A stretch of DNA of 64,000 nucleotides from Rhodoferax sp. (lineage in GTDB: Bacteria > Pseudomonadota > Gammaproteobacteria > Burkholderiales > Burkholderiaceae_C): NCBI RefSeq assembly GCF_018780565.1, contig NZ_JADMJN010000002.1, positions 620,001-684,000 of the forward strand, read 5' to 3'. Positions within the stretch are counted from its first letter, which is position 1. Every line of letters starts with the position of its first letter. A model generated the notes under the pieces. The model did no database searches. It worked only from the letters and a program-made list of their open reading frames with translations, and was not told the origin of the DNA. Positions 1 to 7,265 of this stretch are shown piece after piece. Made by a program: the position numbers and the translations under genes.

Positions 1-345
1 CGTGCCATGGGAATCAATTTTGTGATGGCCGCTTTTGCCGGCGGAACGGGTGGGGCCTTGACGGTGATGTCGCTTGGGCACATTGATCCCAATTTTTCCT
101 ATTGGACCAGCTCAGGTGAATTTGTTTTTGTGGCCATACTGGGTGGTTGGCAGAGCGTGCTCGCGGTGTTCGTTGCGTCCACCGTGCTGGAGGTCGTGCG
201 CTCCTTTTCCAGCCTGTATTTCCCCAATACCTGGCAACTGGCGCTGGGTCTTTTCCTGTTGCTGGTGATCCGCTTTCTCCCGCGGGGTATAGGCTCGCTC
301 TGGGTTGATCGCGGCTGGTGGTCGGATGAAGGGGAAAAGAAATGA
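1..345 (+). CDS. LIV-type ABC transporter permease, LivM family (5' truncated by window edge)
   Basis: Inner-membrane permease of a branched-chain-amino-acid-type (HAAT) importer; only the C-terminal part is visible and the reading frame is open to the window edge, so the true start lies upstream. The visible part has hydrophobic segments, a GGTGGALTV stretch and an ILGGWQS motif like the conserved glycine-rich region of LivM/LivH proteins, and ends in a basic tail (RFLPRGIGSLW) typical of LivM. Its TGA overlaps the ATG of the next gene (ATGA). The substrate cannot be read from the sequence; this family also carries aromatic acids, amides and urea. Confidence 0.8.
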   Translation, partial: RAMGINFVMAAFAGGTGGALTVMSLGHIDPNFSYWTSSGEFVFVAILGGWQSVLAVFVASTVLEVVRSFSSLYFPNTWQLALGLFLLLVIRFLPRGIGSLWVDRGWWSDEGEKK

Positions 346-1121
346 ATGCCCAAGTTGCCCATTCAGGGGATTCAATGATGCTGAGCGCTTGCGGCATCGA
401 AAAGCGTTTTGGTGCGGTCATCGCGGCCAGTGACATCAATGTGACAGTTGCCCGTGGACAGCGGGTCAGCCTGATCGGCAGCAATGGCGCCGGCAAGACC
501 ACATTTGTCAACATGATCACCGGGTATCTCAAGCCGGATGCCGGCAGCATCGTGCTGGACGGCACTGACATTACCCAGATGTCACCGCGTGCGATCACCC
601 GGCTCGGCGTGGCCCGCTCTTTCCAGATCCCGCAGCTGTTTCCCGAGTTGACAGTGATTGACAACATGCTGGTAGCGACTGCCTGCCACGGCAATCGTTT
701 GTCGTTTTGGCAACCGGCCCACCGGCCCGATGCCATAGTTCGTGCCGACGACTTGCTGCAGCGCTTCAAGCTGGCCGATTACCGCCAGCGCCGAGTCGCT
801 GAACTCCCGGGCGGTGTTCGCAAGTTGCTCGATATCGCCATGTCCATGACGGGAAGCCCCAAGCTGCTGCTGCTCGATGAACCCACCAGCGGTGTCTCGG
901 CTGAAGAGAAGTTTCCGATGATGGACACGATCATGACTGCACTGGGCGGTGAACCGGTCACAGTCCTTTTTGTCGAACACGATATGGACATCATCGAACG
1001 CTATTCCGAGCGGGTGCTCGCCTTTTACAGTGGCCGCATCATCGCTGATGATGTGCCGCAGAAGGCGCTTGCAACCGATGACGTTCGCCGTTATGTAACC
1101 GGCACCTTGCGACAGGAATGA
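342..1121 (+). CDS. LIV-type ABC transporter ATP-binding protein, LivG family
   Basis: Cytoplasmic ATPase subunit of the transporter that begins upstream. Walker A is GSNGAGKT, followed by the Q-loop region (RSFQIPQLFPELTV) and Walker B LLLLDEPTSG; the signature region reads LPGGVRKLLDIA instead of the usual LSGGQ/LSYG form. Length 259 aa fits LivG. The ATG overlaps the permease stop; an in-frame alternative ATG lies about 12 codons in. Gap to the next gene is 3 nt, so this belongs to one transcription unit. Confidence 0.88.
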   Translation: MNAQVAHSGDSMMLSACGIEKRFGAVIAASDINVTVARGQRVSLIGSNGAGKTTFVNMITGYLKPDAGSIVLDGTDITQMSPRAITRLGVARSFQIPQLFPELTVIDNMLVATACHGNRLSFWQPAHRPDAIVRADDLLQRFKLADYRQRRVAELPGGVRKLLDIAMSMTGSPKLLLLDEPTSGVSAEEKFPMMDTIMTALGGEPVTVLFVEHDMDIIERYSERVLAFYSGRIIADDVPQKALATDDVRRYVTGTLRQE

Positions 1122-1124
1122 CCC

Positions 1125-1787
1125 ATGCTGAGTATTGAATCAATTCATGTTGCGATCGAGTCGGTGCAAGTGCTGCGCGGCTTGTCTTTGACGGTTGCCG
1201 ATGGCACGATGGTCGGCCTGGTCGGGCGCAATGGCGCTGGCAAGACCACGCTGATGCGCTCGGTCATGGGCCACCTGACGCCTTCTCAGGGGCGGATTGT
1301 TTTCGACGGCATGGATCTCGCAGCCATGACGCGTCATGCACGGGCTGAACATGGCATTGGGTACATGCCGGAGGATCGTGGATTGACACCTGAGTTGACG
1401 GTGGAGGAAAACATTCTGGTGCCGGTATGGGCTACGGCCAAGCTCAAGCCGACGGAGCGCCTGGAGTTCGTTTATGGGGTCTTGCCTGAACTCAAGGCCA
1501 TGCGCGAGCGCCGCGCTCTGCTGCTGTCTGGCGGCCAGCAAAAGCTGGTGGCCTTGGCACGGGCGCTTGCCATTGGCACGAGACTGCTCCTGCTGGACGA
1601 GCCATTTGAAGGCGTCGCTCCGGCTTTGTCCATGCGTTTGGGTGAGGTCATTGGTGGCTTGCGCGGCGGCCAGCTGTCGGTTCTGATTTCGCAATCTGAT
1701 TTGAACCATTCCCGCAGCCTGGTGGATGCCGAGTTTGTGATCGAACGCGGTGCTAACATGTCAGCCCCCGCCGCTACTGCGGCCTGA
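1125..1787 (+). CDS. LIV-type ABC transporter ATP-binding protein, LivF family
   Basis: Second ATPase subunit of the LIV-type importer. Walker A GRNGAGKT, LivF-type GYMPEDRGLTPELTVEENI, signature LSGGQQKLVALARAL and Walker B LLLLDEPFEGVAP are visible. At 220 aa it is slightly shorter than usual LivF (about 235 aa) and lacks the usual C-terminal end. The next gene starts 27 nt downstream, so the transporter is very likely co-transcribed with the thioredoxin-domain and selenoprotein genes. Confidence 0.87.
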   Translation: MLSIESIHVAIESVQVLRGLSLTVADGTMVGLVGRNGAGKTTLMRSVMGHLTPSQGRIVFDGMDLAAMTRHARAEHGIGYMPEDRGLTPELTVEENILVPVWATAKLKPTERLEFVYGVLPELKAMRERRALLLSGGQQKLVALARALAIGTRLLLLDEPFEGVAPALSMRLGEVIGGLRGGQLSVLISQSDLNHSRSLVDAEFVIERGANMSAPAATAA

Positions 1788-1814
1788 ATAGCAGAAGAGA
1801 CAAGCACATCGCGA

Positions 1815-3260
1815 ATGGAAACCATGCATCCTTTACCCGATGGCCTGATCATCATCGCCAAGCGCGAGTGTCCCACTTGCATTCTGGTCGAGCCACTTGT
1901 CCGCGAGCTGGCCCAGGGAGCCAAGCCACTGACGGTTTACATCCAGGATGACCCGGCCTACGCCGCTGGCGTCGTAAACGCCATCTTCGATGAAACCCTT
2001 GAGCATTCCTACCGTCTGAATACAGAGATTGTTCCTACTTTGATCCGGGTTGAAGCAGGGCAGGAAGTTGAACGCACCTACGGCTGGCATCGCGGGGACT
2101 GGCAGCGTATTTCCGGCCATCCGGAGCTGGGCCGCAGTCTGCCCGAGCTGCGTCCAGGTTGTGGTTCCAAAACATTGGACCCAGGGACCGCAGAAGAGTT
2201 GGAAATCCGCTTCGGCAAAGTCAAATTTTCATCGCGTCAAGTCGAACTTGGCGAGGGTGAAGATTTGATGGAAGCCTGTTTTGAGCGGGGCTGGACGGAT
2301 GGCTTGCCAGTGGTACCGCCGACTCAGGCACGCGTGCTGCGGATGCTGGCCGGTACCACGCGGCAAGCTGATGAATTGCTCGGCATGATGCCGCCTGATC
2401 TGGCCCCCTGTACGGTGGAGAAGGTGGCAATCAACGCGGTCATGGCTGGCTGCAAGCCGGAGTACATGCCGATTGTGCTGGCTGCTGTCGAGGCCGCGCT
2501 GATTGATGAATTCGGCATGCATGGTGTGTTGTGCACCACCATGTTTTGTGGGCCGCTGGTGATTGTCAACGGGCCAATGGCAAAGGCTGTTGGAATGAAT
2601 TCCGGCGTCAACGCGCTGGGACAAGGTAATCGCGCCAATGCGTCCATCGGGCGCGCTCTTCAATTGGTCATTCGCAACATTGGTGGCGGTCGCCCGGGTG
2701 AGTTGGACCGGGCCGCACTGGGGACGCCCGGGAAATACAGTTTCTGTTTTGCCGAGGCGCAAGACAGCCCGTGGGAATCACTTGCTGTTGAGCGTGGTTT
2801 TTCGCCTGCTGCATCCACGGTGACGCTCTTTGCCGCCGAAGGTGTGCAAGGCATCGTCGATCAAAAATCCCGTACACCTGAGTCTCTTGCGCGCAGCTTT
2901 GCGCTGTGCCTGCGCGCGGTCGATCATCCCAAGCTGGCCATGGCTGGCGACGCGCTGCTTGTGGTGTCGCCGGAACACAGTCGTGTGTTCATTGATGCCG
3001 GTTGGTCAAAGGCGCGTCTGCGCCAAGAGCTTGAAAGTTTGCTGCTGTTGCCCGGTGACGAAATGATTGTGGGTGCCGGCGGCATCGCTGAAGGGCTTCC
3101 GGCCAGCTTTGCGGGTACCTCTGTGCCAAAATTTCGTCCTGGTGGCCTACTTATCGTTCGGGCCGGTGGTACTGCCGGTCTGTTTTCGGCCGTCATTGCT
3201 GGATGGGCCGCTTCGGGTCTTACCGGTTCTACCCCAGTTTCCAAGGAGATCACAACGTGA
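1815..3260 (+). CDS. Two-domain protein: N-terminal thioredoxin-like domain (CPTC) plus uncharacterised C-terminal domain; partner of the UGSC selenoprotein
   Basis: 481 aa, no signal peptide, so probably cytoplasmic. Residues about 10-105 look like a thioredoxin/glutaredoxin fold: a hydrophobic strand followed by C19-P-T-C22, and a VPT motif (Pro74) in the place of the thioredoxin cis-proline. Residues about 130-481 form a second conserved-looking domain containing GWTDGLPVVPPT (about 159-170), a CKPEYMP segment, VNGP, GNRANASIGRA and IGGGRPGE. I do not recognise an enzyme activity for this domain. An alternative start is Met4. The stop TGA overlaps the GTG of the downstream selenoprotein (GTGA), suggesting translational coupling and a joint redox function. 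Function is inferred from the CxxC motif and neighbourhood only. Confidence 0.75.
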   Translation: METMHPLPDGLIIIAKRECPTCILVEPLVRELAQGAKPLTVYIQDDPAYAAGVVNAIFDETLEHSYRLNTEIVPTLIRVEAGQEVERTYGWHRGDWQRISGHPELGRSLPELRPGCGSKTLDPGTAEELEIRFGKVKFSSRQVELGEGEDLMEACFERGWTDGLPVVPPTQARVLRMLAGTTRQADELLGMMPPDLAPCTVEKVAINAVMAGCKPEYMPIVLAAVEAALIDEFGMHGVLCTTMFCGPLVIVNGPMAKAVGMNSGVNALGQGNRANASIGRALQLVIRNIGGGRPGELDRAALGTPGKYSFCFAEAQDSPWESLAVERGFSPAASTVTLFAAEGVQGIVDQKSRTPESLARSFALCLRAVDHPKLAMAGDALLVVSPEHSRVFIDAGWSKARLRQELESLLLLPGDEMIVGAGGIAEGLPASFAGTSVPKFRPGGLLIVRAGGTAGLFSAVIAGWAASGLTGSTPVSKEITT

Positions 3261-3781
3261 GTCTGTCCCATATTCTTCTCGATCCGACGGCGGAGCGGGC
3301 GTCAGCGGTGCGTGCCCTGCAGGCGCGCCCGGTGGCGCTCAATGGCCTGATCGTCGGCATTCTGGATATTTCAAAAGCGCGTGGCAATGTGTTTCTGGAT
3401 CGCATCGCTGAGCAGCTTGCTGCCCGCGGCATCAGCGTGAAACGTTATCGCAAGCCGACCTTTACACGTGTCGCGCCGATTCCGCTGAAGCAGCAGATCG
3501 CTGCCGAATGCAATGTAGTGATTGAAGGTTTGGCTGACTGAGGGTCCTGTACGTCGTGCTGTATGCATGACATTGCAGATCTCGAAGGTCGAGGCATTCC
3601 GGGAGTCGGTATTGCATCCACTGAATTCGTGCAGGCAGCCGCTTTGCAATCCAAGGTGCTGGGTATTGATCCAGCGCTGGTGTTCGTGCGCCATCCTATC
3701 CAGGATCGTACGGATGATGAGCTGCGTACGCTGGCAGATGAATCGATGGAGCAGATCATCCGCTCAATTACTGCGGCTTGA
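3257..3781 (+). CDS. UGSC-family selenoprotein; in-frame UGA at 3539-3541 read as selenocysteine
   Basis: One reading frame from GTG 3257 to TGA 3779, interrupted only by a TGA at 3539. Read through, the product is 174 aa with Sec95-Gly-Ser-Cys98 followed by T-S-C-C-M-H-D, the hallmark of the UGSC (seleno)protein family; Cys homologues carry CGSC at this place. The segment after the UGA (GRGIPGVGIASTEFVQAAA) continues a Rossmann-like fold, so both halves belong together. AAGGAG at 3243-3248 lies 8 nt before GTG 3257, and the GTG overlaps the preceding stop. A SECIS-like hairpin follows the UGA, and selA, selB and selC follow directly. A gene caller blind to Sec would report two fragments. The biochemical role of the family is, to my knowledge, not established; a thiol/selenol redox role is inferred from UxxC. 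Confidence 0.92.
3539..3541 (+). other. UGA selenocysteine codon (Sec95 of the UGSC selenoprotein)
   Basis: In-frame TGA inside 3257-3781, flanked by GAC and GGG-TCC-TGT (Gly-Ser-Cys). The coding frame stays open on both sides, the residues around it match the UGSC motif, a hairpin of the right form lies just downstream and the complete decoding genes selA, selB and selC are adjacent. Confidence 0.9.
3553..3571 (+). promoter_or_regulatory. Bacterial SECIS-like hairpin
   Basis: GTCGTGC (3553-3559) pairs with GCATGAC (3565-3571): seven base pairs including one G-U, with the pentaloop TGTAT (3560-3564). The loop begins 19 nt after the UGA and has a G at loop position 2, which fits the known bacterial SECIS pattern of a short apical stem-loop with a G in the first two loop positions roughly 16-37 nt past the UGA. 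A weak lower stem between 3540-3543 and 3580-3583 is possible. It would recruit SelB-GTP-Sec-tRNA to the ribosome. Confidence 0.78.
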
Positions 3782-3811
3782 TCCGAGCGCGTGCCGCCAA
3801 TGGAGGGCGGC

Positions 3812-5206
3812 ATGATCGCAGCGCAGGGCCACAGCCTTATGCGTTTGCCCGCCGTCGATCGAGTGCTCGGCTGGCCAGCCGTTGCTGCACTGATCGATGC
3901 CCATGGCCGTGCCTTGGTGGTGCAGGCCGTCCGTGATGAATTGGCTTCCGTGCGTGGGCAATCGGCGGAATTTTCCGAGGTATCCCTTGTGCACAGCGTC
4001 GATGCGCGGGTAACAGCGCTTGTAGCCCCGTCACTGCGTAAGGTTTTCAACTTGACCGGTACCGTCCTGCATACCAATCTGGGTCGTGCACCGCTGCCAC
4101 CACAAGCGATTGAAGCCATGGTGCGGGTTGCCTCGGGCGCGTCCAACCTTGAATTCGATCTGGCCACCGGCAAGCGCGGCGACCGCGATGTCCATGTGGA
4201 GGAGTGGTTGTGCCGTCTCACCGGCGCCGAAGCGGCAACTGTGGTCAACAACAATGCCGCAGCCGTATTGCTGACCCTCAATAGCCTGGCCCTGCGCAAG
4301 GAAGTTATCGTCTCCCGTGGTGAACTGATTGAGATTGGTGGTGCATTTCGTCTGCCCGATATCATGGCGCGCGCCGGCTGCAAGTTGCGCGAAGTTGGCA
4401 CGACCAACCGCACGCATCTGCGTGATTTTTCACAGGCAATCGTTGCAAAGACGGCGCTGGTGTTGAAGGTACATGCCAGCAACTACAGCATTCAGGGGTT
4501 TACAGCAGAAGCGGATGCCCGTGAACTGGGTCTCCTGTGCAAGGCACAGGGTTTGCCTTTCGTGGTTGATCTTGGCAGCGGCACCCTGGTGGATCTCGCG
4601 CGCTTCGGTTTGCCGCATGAACCAACGCCGATGGAAACATTGTCCGAAGGCGCTGATCTCGTCACGTTCAGTGGCGACAAATTGCTGGGCGGTCCACAGG
4701 CGGGCATCATCGTGGGGCGGTCGGATCTGGTAGCGGCAATCAAGAAGAATCCAATGAAGCGTGCGATGCGCTGCGACAAGTTGACGATCGCTGCGCTGGG
4801 CGAGGTTCTGCGTCTATATGCCGATCCGCAACGTTTGGTCCAGCACATACCCACTCTACGTTTGTTGGCCCGCCCGCAGGTGGAAATTGACGCCATGGCT
4901 CGTCGCCTGGAGCCTGTGCTTGCAAAATGGTTGGGTGAGCGCGCACATGTGTCGGTTGTCGCGGTACAAAGCCAGATTGGCAGTGGATCGTTGCCTGTTG
5001 ATTTGCTCCCGAGTTGTGCGCTCAGTATCACACCAGTGGGTGCCAAGCGTGCATCCGGGCGTGCCCTTGATCAGTTGGCGGCCCATTTTCGTAACCTTGG
5101 CACGCCGGTGATTGGACGAATTGCAGACGGTGTCTTTCTGCTCGACTTGCGTTGTCTGGAGGACGAAGCCGGTTTTCTTGGTATGTTCACCTTGCCTCTT
5201 GCATGA
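3812..5206 (+). CDS. selA: L-seryl-tRNA(Sec) selenium transferase SelA
   Basis: PLP enzyme converting seryl-tRNA(Sec) to selenocysteyl-tRNA(Sec) with selenophosphate. Family features: N-terminal LPAVDRVL, TNLGRAPL, a GAxAATVVNNNAAAVLL-like glycine/asparagine region, LVVDLGSG-type strand and the PLP lysine in SGDKLLGGPQAG (Lys290 from this start, cf. Lys295 in E. coli). From ATG 3812 the protein is 464 aa, the usual SelA length; GGAGG at 3802-3806 sits 5 nt upstream. In-frame GTG 3791 and ATG 3800 are alternatives. It begins about 30 nt after the UGSC gene and its stop overlaps the selB start (ATGA). Confidence 0.96.
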   Translation: MIAAQGHSLMRLPAVDRVLGWPAVAALIDAHGRALVVQAVRDELASVRGQSAEFSEVSLVHSVDARVTALVAPSLRKVFNLTGTVLHTNLGRAPLPPQAIEAMVRVASGASNLEFDLATGKRGDRDVHVEEWLCRLTGAEAATVVNNNAAAVLLTLNSLALRKEVIVSRGELIEIGGAFRLPDIMARAGCKLREVGTTNRTHLRDFSQAIVAKTALVLKVHASNYSIQGFTAEADARELGLLCKAQGLPFVVDLGSGTLVDLARFGLPHEPTPMETLSEGADLVTFSGDKLLGGPQAGIIVGRSDLVAAIKKNPMKRAMRCDKLTIAALGEVLRLYADPQRLVQHIPTLRLLARPQVEIDAMARRLEPVLAKWLGERAHVSVVAVQSQIGSGSLPVDLLPSCALSITPVGAKRASGRALDQLAAHFRNLGTPVIGRIADGVFLLDLRCLEDEAGFLGMFTLPLA

Positions 5207-7101
5207 TCGTCGCCACTGCAGGCCATGTTGATCATGGAAAAACAACCTTGGTCAAAGCGCTGACTGGCGCTGATACGGATCGTCTGCCAGAAGAAAAGCG
5301 GCGCGGCATGTCGATTGACCTGGGCTTTGCCTATGCGGATTTTGGCGGCGCTTCACCAATGGGTTTTGTCGATGTGCCCGGGCATGAGCGATTTGTGCGC
5401 AATATGCTGGCCGGTGTGGCCGCCGTCGACTTTGCACTGCTGGTGATCGCGGCCGATGATGGGCCTATGCCCCAGACACGCGAGCACCTGGCCATTCTTG
5501 ATTTGCTCGGATTGAACCATGGTGCGGTGGCTATCACCAAGGTCGACCGAGTCTCGCCGCATCGACTGGACGAGGTGCAACGGGAGGTCGCTGCTTTGCT
5601 GGCGACAAGCGGACTTCGGGATGCTCCGGTTTTCCCCATGGCCCTTCCCAGTGGCGAAGGGGTGCCTGCTTTGCGCGCGTACCTGATGGAGGTTCAGCGG
5701 GCCCGACAGGCCCATTTGGTCGGTGGAAATTTTCGTCTTGCAGTGGATCGCTGTTTCACAAAAGACGGCGCAGGTCTGGTGGTGACCGGCGCTGTTGTAT
5801 CCGGTGTCGCGCGTGTTGGGGATCAGCTCATTGTGTCGCCGCATGGAATTTCGGTGCGGGTTCGCAGTGTCCACGCTCAAAATCGGGTGGCCGAGTCGGC
5901 TTGTGCAGGACAGCGCTGCGCACTTAATCTGGTTGGTATCGGTCTCCAGCGTTCGGACGTGGCCCGGGGTGACTGGATTGTGGCGCCCCCAGCCCATGTG
6001 CCAACTGCGCGACTCGATGTGAGGCTCAGCGTACTGGGTTCCGAGTCGCGGCCCCTGGCACACTGGACTTCCGTGCACCTGCATATCGGTGCTGCGGCCC
6101 TGAGCGCACGCGTTGCCATTCTTGGTGCACGCTCAATTGCGCCAGGAACTAGTGGCTTGGCGCAGTTGGTGTTTGAAGAGCTCATCGGCGCATGGCGTGC
6201 TGATCGCTTCATCGTGCGGGACCAGTCAGCGCAGCGCACCATTGCAGGTGGCATGGTGCTGGACTCCTTTGGTCCAACGCGCGGTCGCTCCCGGCCAGAG
6301 CGCCTTGCGCACCTGCTTGCGATGGAGATTCCCGTTGCCTCTTCCAGTTTGATGGCCTTGTTGGATAGCGGGTCGCTGGGTGTGAATCTGACTCGATTTG
6401 CGCAGGCATGGAATCTGACGTCAGATGAAATGGATGCCTTGCAGCGAACTTTGCCAATCAAGGTGGTGGCAGATGGCACTGGTCTGGTGGCGTTGACACT
6501 GGTACAGTGGGACGTTCTGCAGGACGCCTTGCACACAACCTTGGGCGAATGGCATACAGCGCAGCCGGAGAGTCTGGGTCTGACCGAGACTGCGCTTTGG
6601 AAATTGTGTGCCGTGCAAACGGGCTTCACGGTTTTGCGTGCCGCAGTCAAATCCTTGCTGGCGGATGGCCGCGTTGTGCGCGAAGGCATGAGCCTGCGCC
6701 TGCCTGGGCATCGCGCCTCCTTGAGTGCGCAAAATGCGGAGCTTCTGGAGAAAGTTTCAGTTTTGTTGCAAGCTGGCGGATTGCGTCCACCCATTGTGGG
6801 TGAACTCGCCGCAGCGCTCGGTATGGAGTTGCCACTGCTGCTGGAGTTCCTTCAACGCGTGAGCGCTCTGGGGCATTTGGTGCGGATCGCCAAGAATCGG
6901 TTTTTTTTGCCCAAAACAGTTTCGACATTGGGACAGCTGGCGCAAGTGCTCGCCACGGAATCGGTGGATGGCAAGTTTGATGCGGCCCAGTACCGGGATC
7001 GTTCAGGTATTGGCCGAAATCTGACCATACAGGTACTGGAGTTTCTCGATCGTGCCGGCATTACCCAACTGGTTGGCGAGCGTCGGTTCATGCAGGCATG
7101 A
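5203..7101 (+). CDS. selB: Selenocysteine-specific elongation factor SelB
   Basis: GTPase that carries Sec-tRNA(Sec) to UGA codons by binding both the tRNA and the SECIS hairpin. N-terminus MIVATAGHVDHGKTTL starts directly with the G1 motif; DVPGHERF (G3) and TKVD (G4) follow, then EF-Tu-like beta-barrel domains (LAVDRCFTKDGAGLVVTGAV) and a C-terminal region of winged-helix repeats that binds SECIS RNA. 632 aa, close to the 614 aa of E. coli SelB. ATG 5203 overlaps the selA TGA; an upstream in-frame start would run into selA and is not needed. selC follows 57 nt downstream. Confidence 0.96.
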   Translation: MIVATAGHVDHGKTTLVKALTGADTDRLPEEKRRGMSIDLGFAYADFGGASPMGFVDVPGHERFVRNMLAGVAAVDFALLVIAADDGPMPQTREHLAILDLLGLNHGAVAITKVDRVSPHRLDEVQREVAALLATSGLRDAPVFPMALPSGEGVPALRAYLMEVQRARQAHLVGGNFRLAVDRCFTKDGAGLVVTGAVVSGVARVGDQLIVSPHGISVRVRSVHAQNRVAESACAGQRCALNLVGIGLQRSDVARGDWIVAPPAHVPTARLDVRLSVLGSESRPLAHWTSVHLHIGAAALSARVAILGARSIAPGTSGLAQLVFEELIGAWRADRFIVRDQSAQRTIAGGMVLDSFGPTRGRSRPERLAHLLAMEIPVASSSLMALLDSGSLGVNLTRFAQAWNLTSDEMDALQRTLPIKVVADGTGLVALTLVQWDVLQDALHTTLGEWHTAQPESLGLTETALWKLCAVQTGFTVLRAAVKSLLADGRVVREGMSLRLPGHRASLSAQNAELLEKVSVLLQAGGLRPPIVGELAAALGMELPLLLEFLQRVSALGHLVRIAKNRFFLPKTVSTLGQLAQVLATESVDGKFDAAQYRDRSGIGRNLTIQVLEFLDRAGITQLVGERRFMQA

Positions 7102-7158
7102 GCGCACCAGTTTGTGGATCTTTGTCCGGTATGATGAATTCCCCAGTCAGTCAAATAC

Positions 7159-7251
7159 GGAAGGGGATTGCATCCCGGTGGAGCGCCCGGACTTCAAATC
7201 CGGCGAGGCGCGCTTAGCGCGCCTGGTGGGTTCGACTCCCACCCCCTTCCG
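7159..7251 (+). tRNA. selC: tRNA-Sec (anticodon TCA), selC
   Basis: 93 nt including the discriminator G at 7251. Acceptor stem of 8 bp (GGAAGGGG with CCCCTTCC), anticodon stem CCGGA/TCCGG with loop CTTCAAA and anticodon TCA at 7194-7196, a long variable arm with a perfect GGCGCGC-TTA-GCGCGCC hairpin, and T-loop GTTCGACTC. These are the features of bacterial tRNA-Sec. The 3' CCA is not fully encoded (G then CCC). The opposing ligase gene ends only 15 nt away. Confidence 0.97.
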
Positions 7252-7265
7252 CCCTCATCCGGTGC

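Noticed and set aside
14..769. Minus-strand open frame of 251 codons at the left edge
   Set aside because: Shadow of the LIV permease and ATPase genes, no motif.
3203..3256. Upstream ATG at 3203 as start of the selenoprotein
   Set aside because: It lies inside the preceding gene and has no suitable RBS; GTG 3257 has AAGGAG 8 nt upstream and the usual stop-start overlap.
3539..3541. A premature stop that would make 3257-3541 and 3563-3781 a broken gene
   Set aside because: The frame and fold continue exactly across the TGA, the residues around it form the UGSC motif, a SECIS-like hairpin follows and selABC are adjacent.
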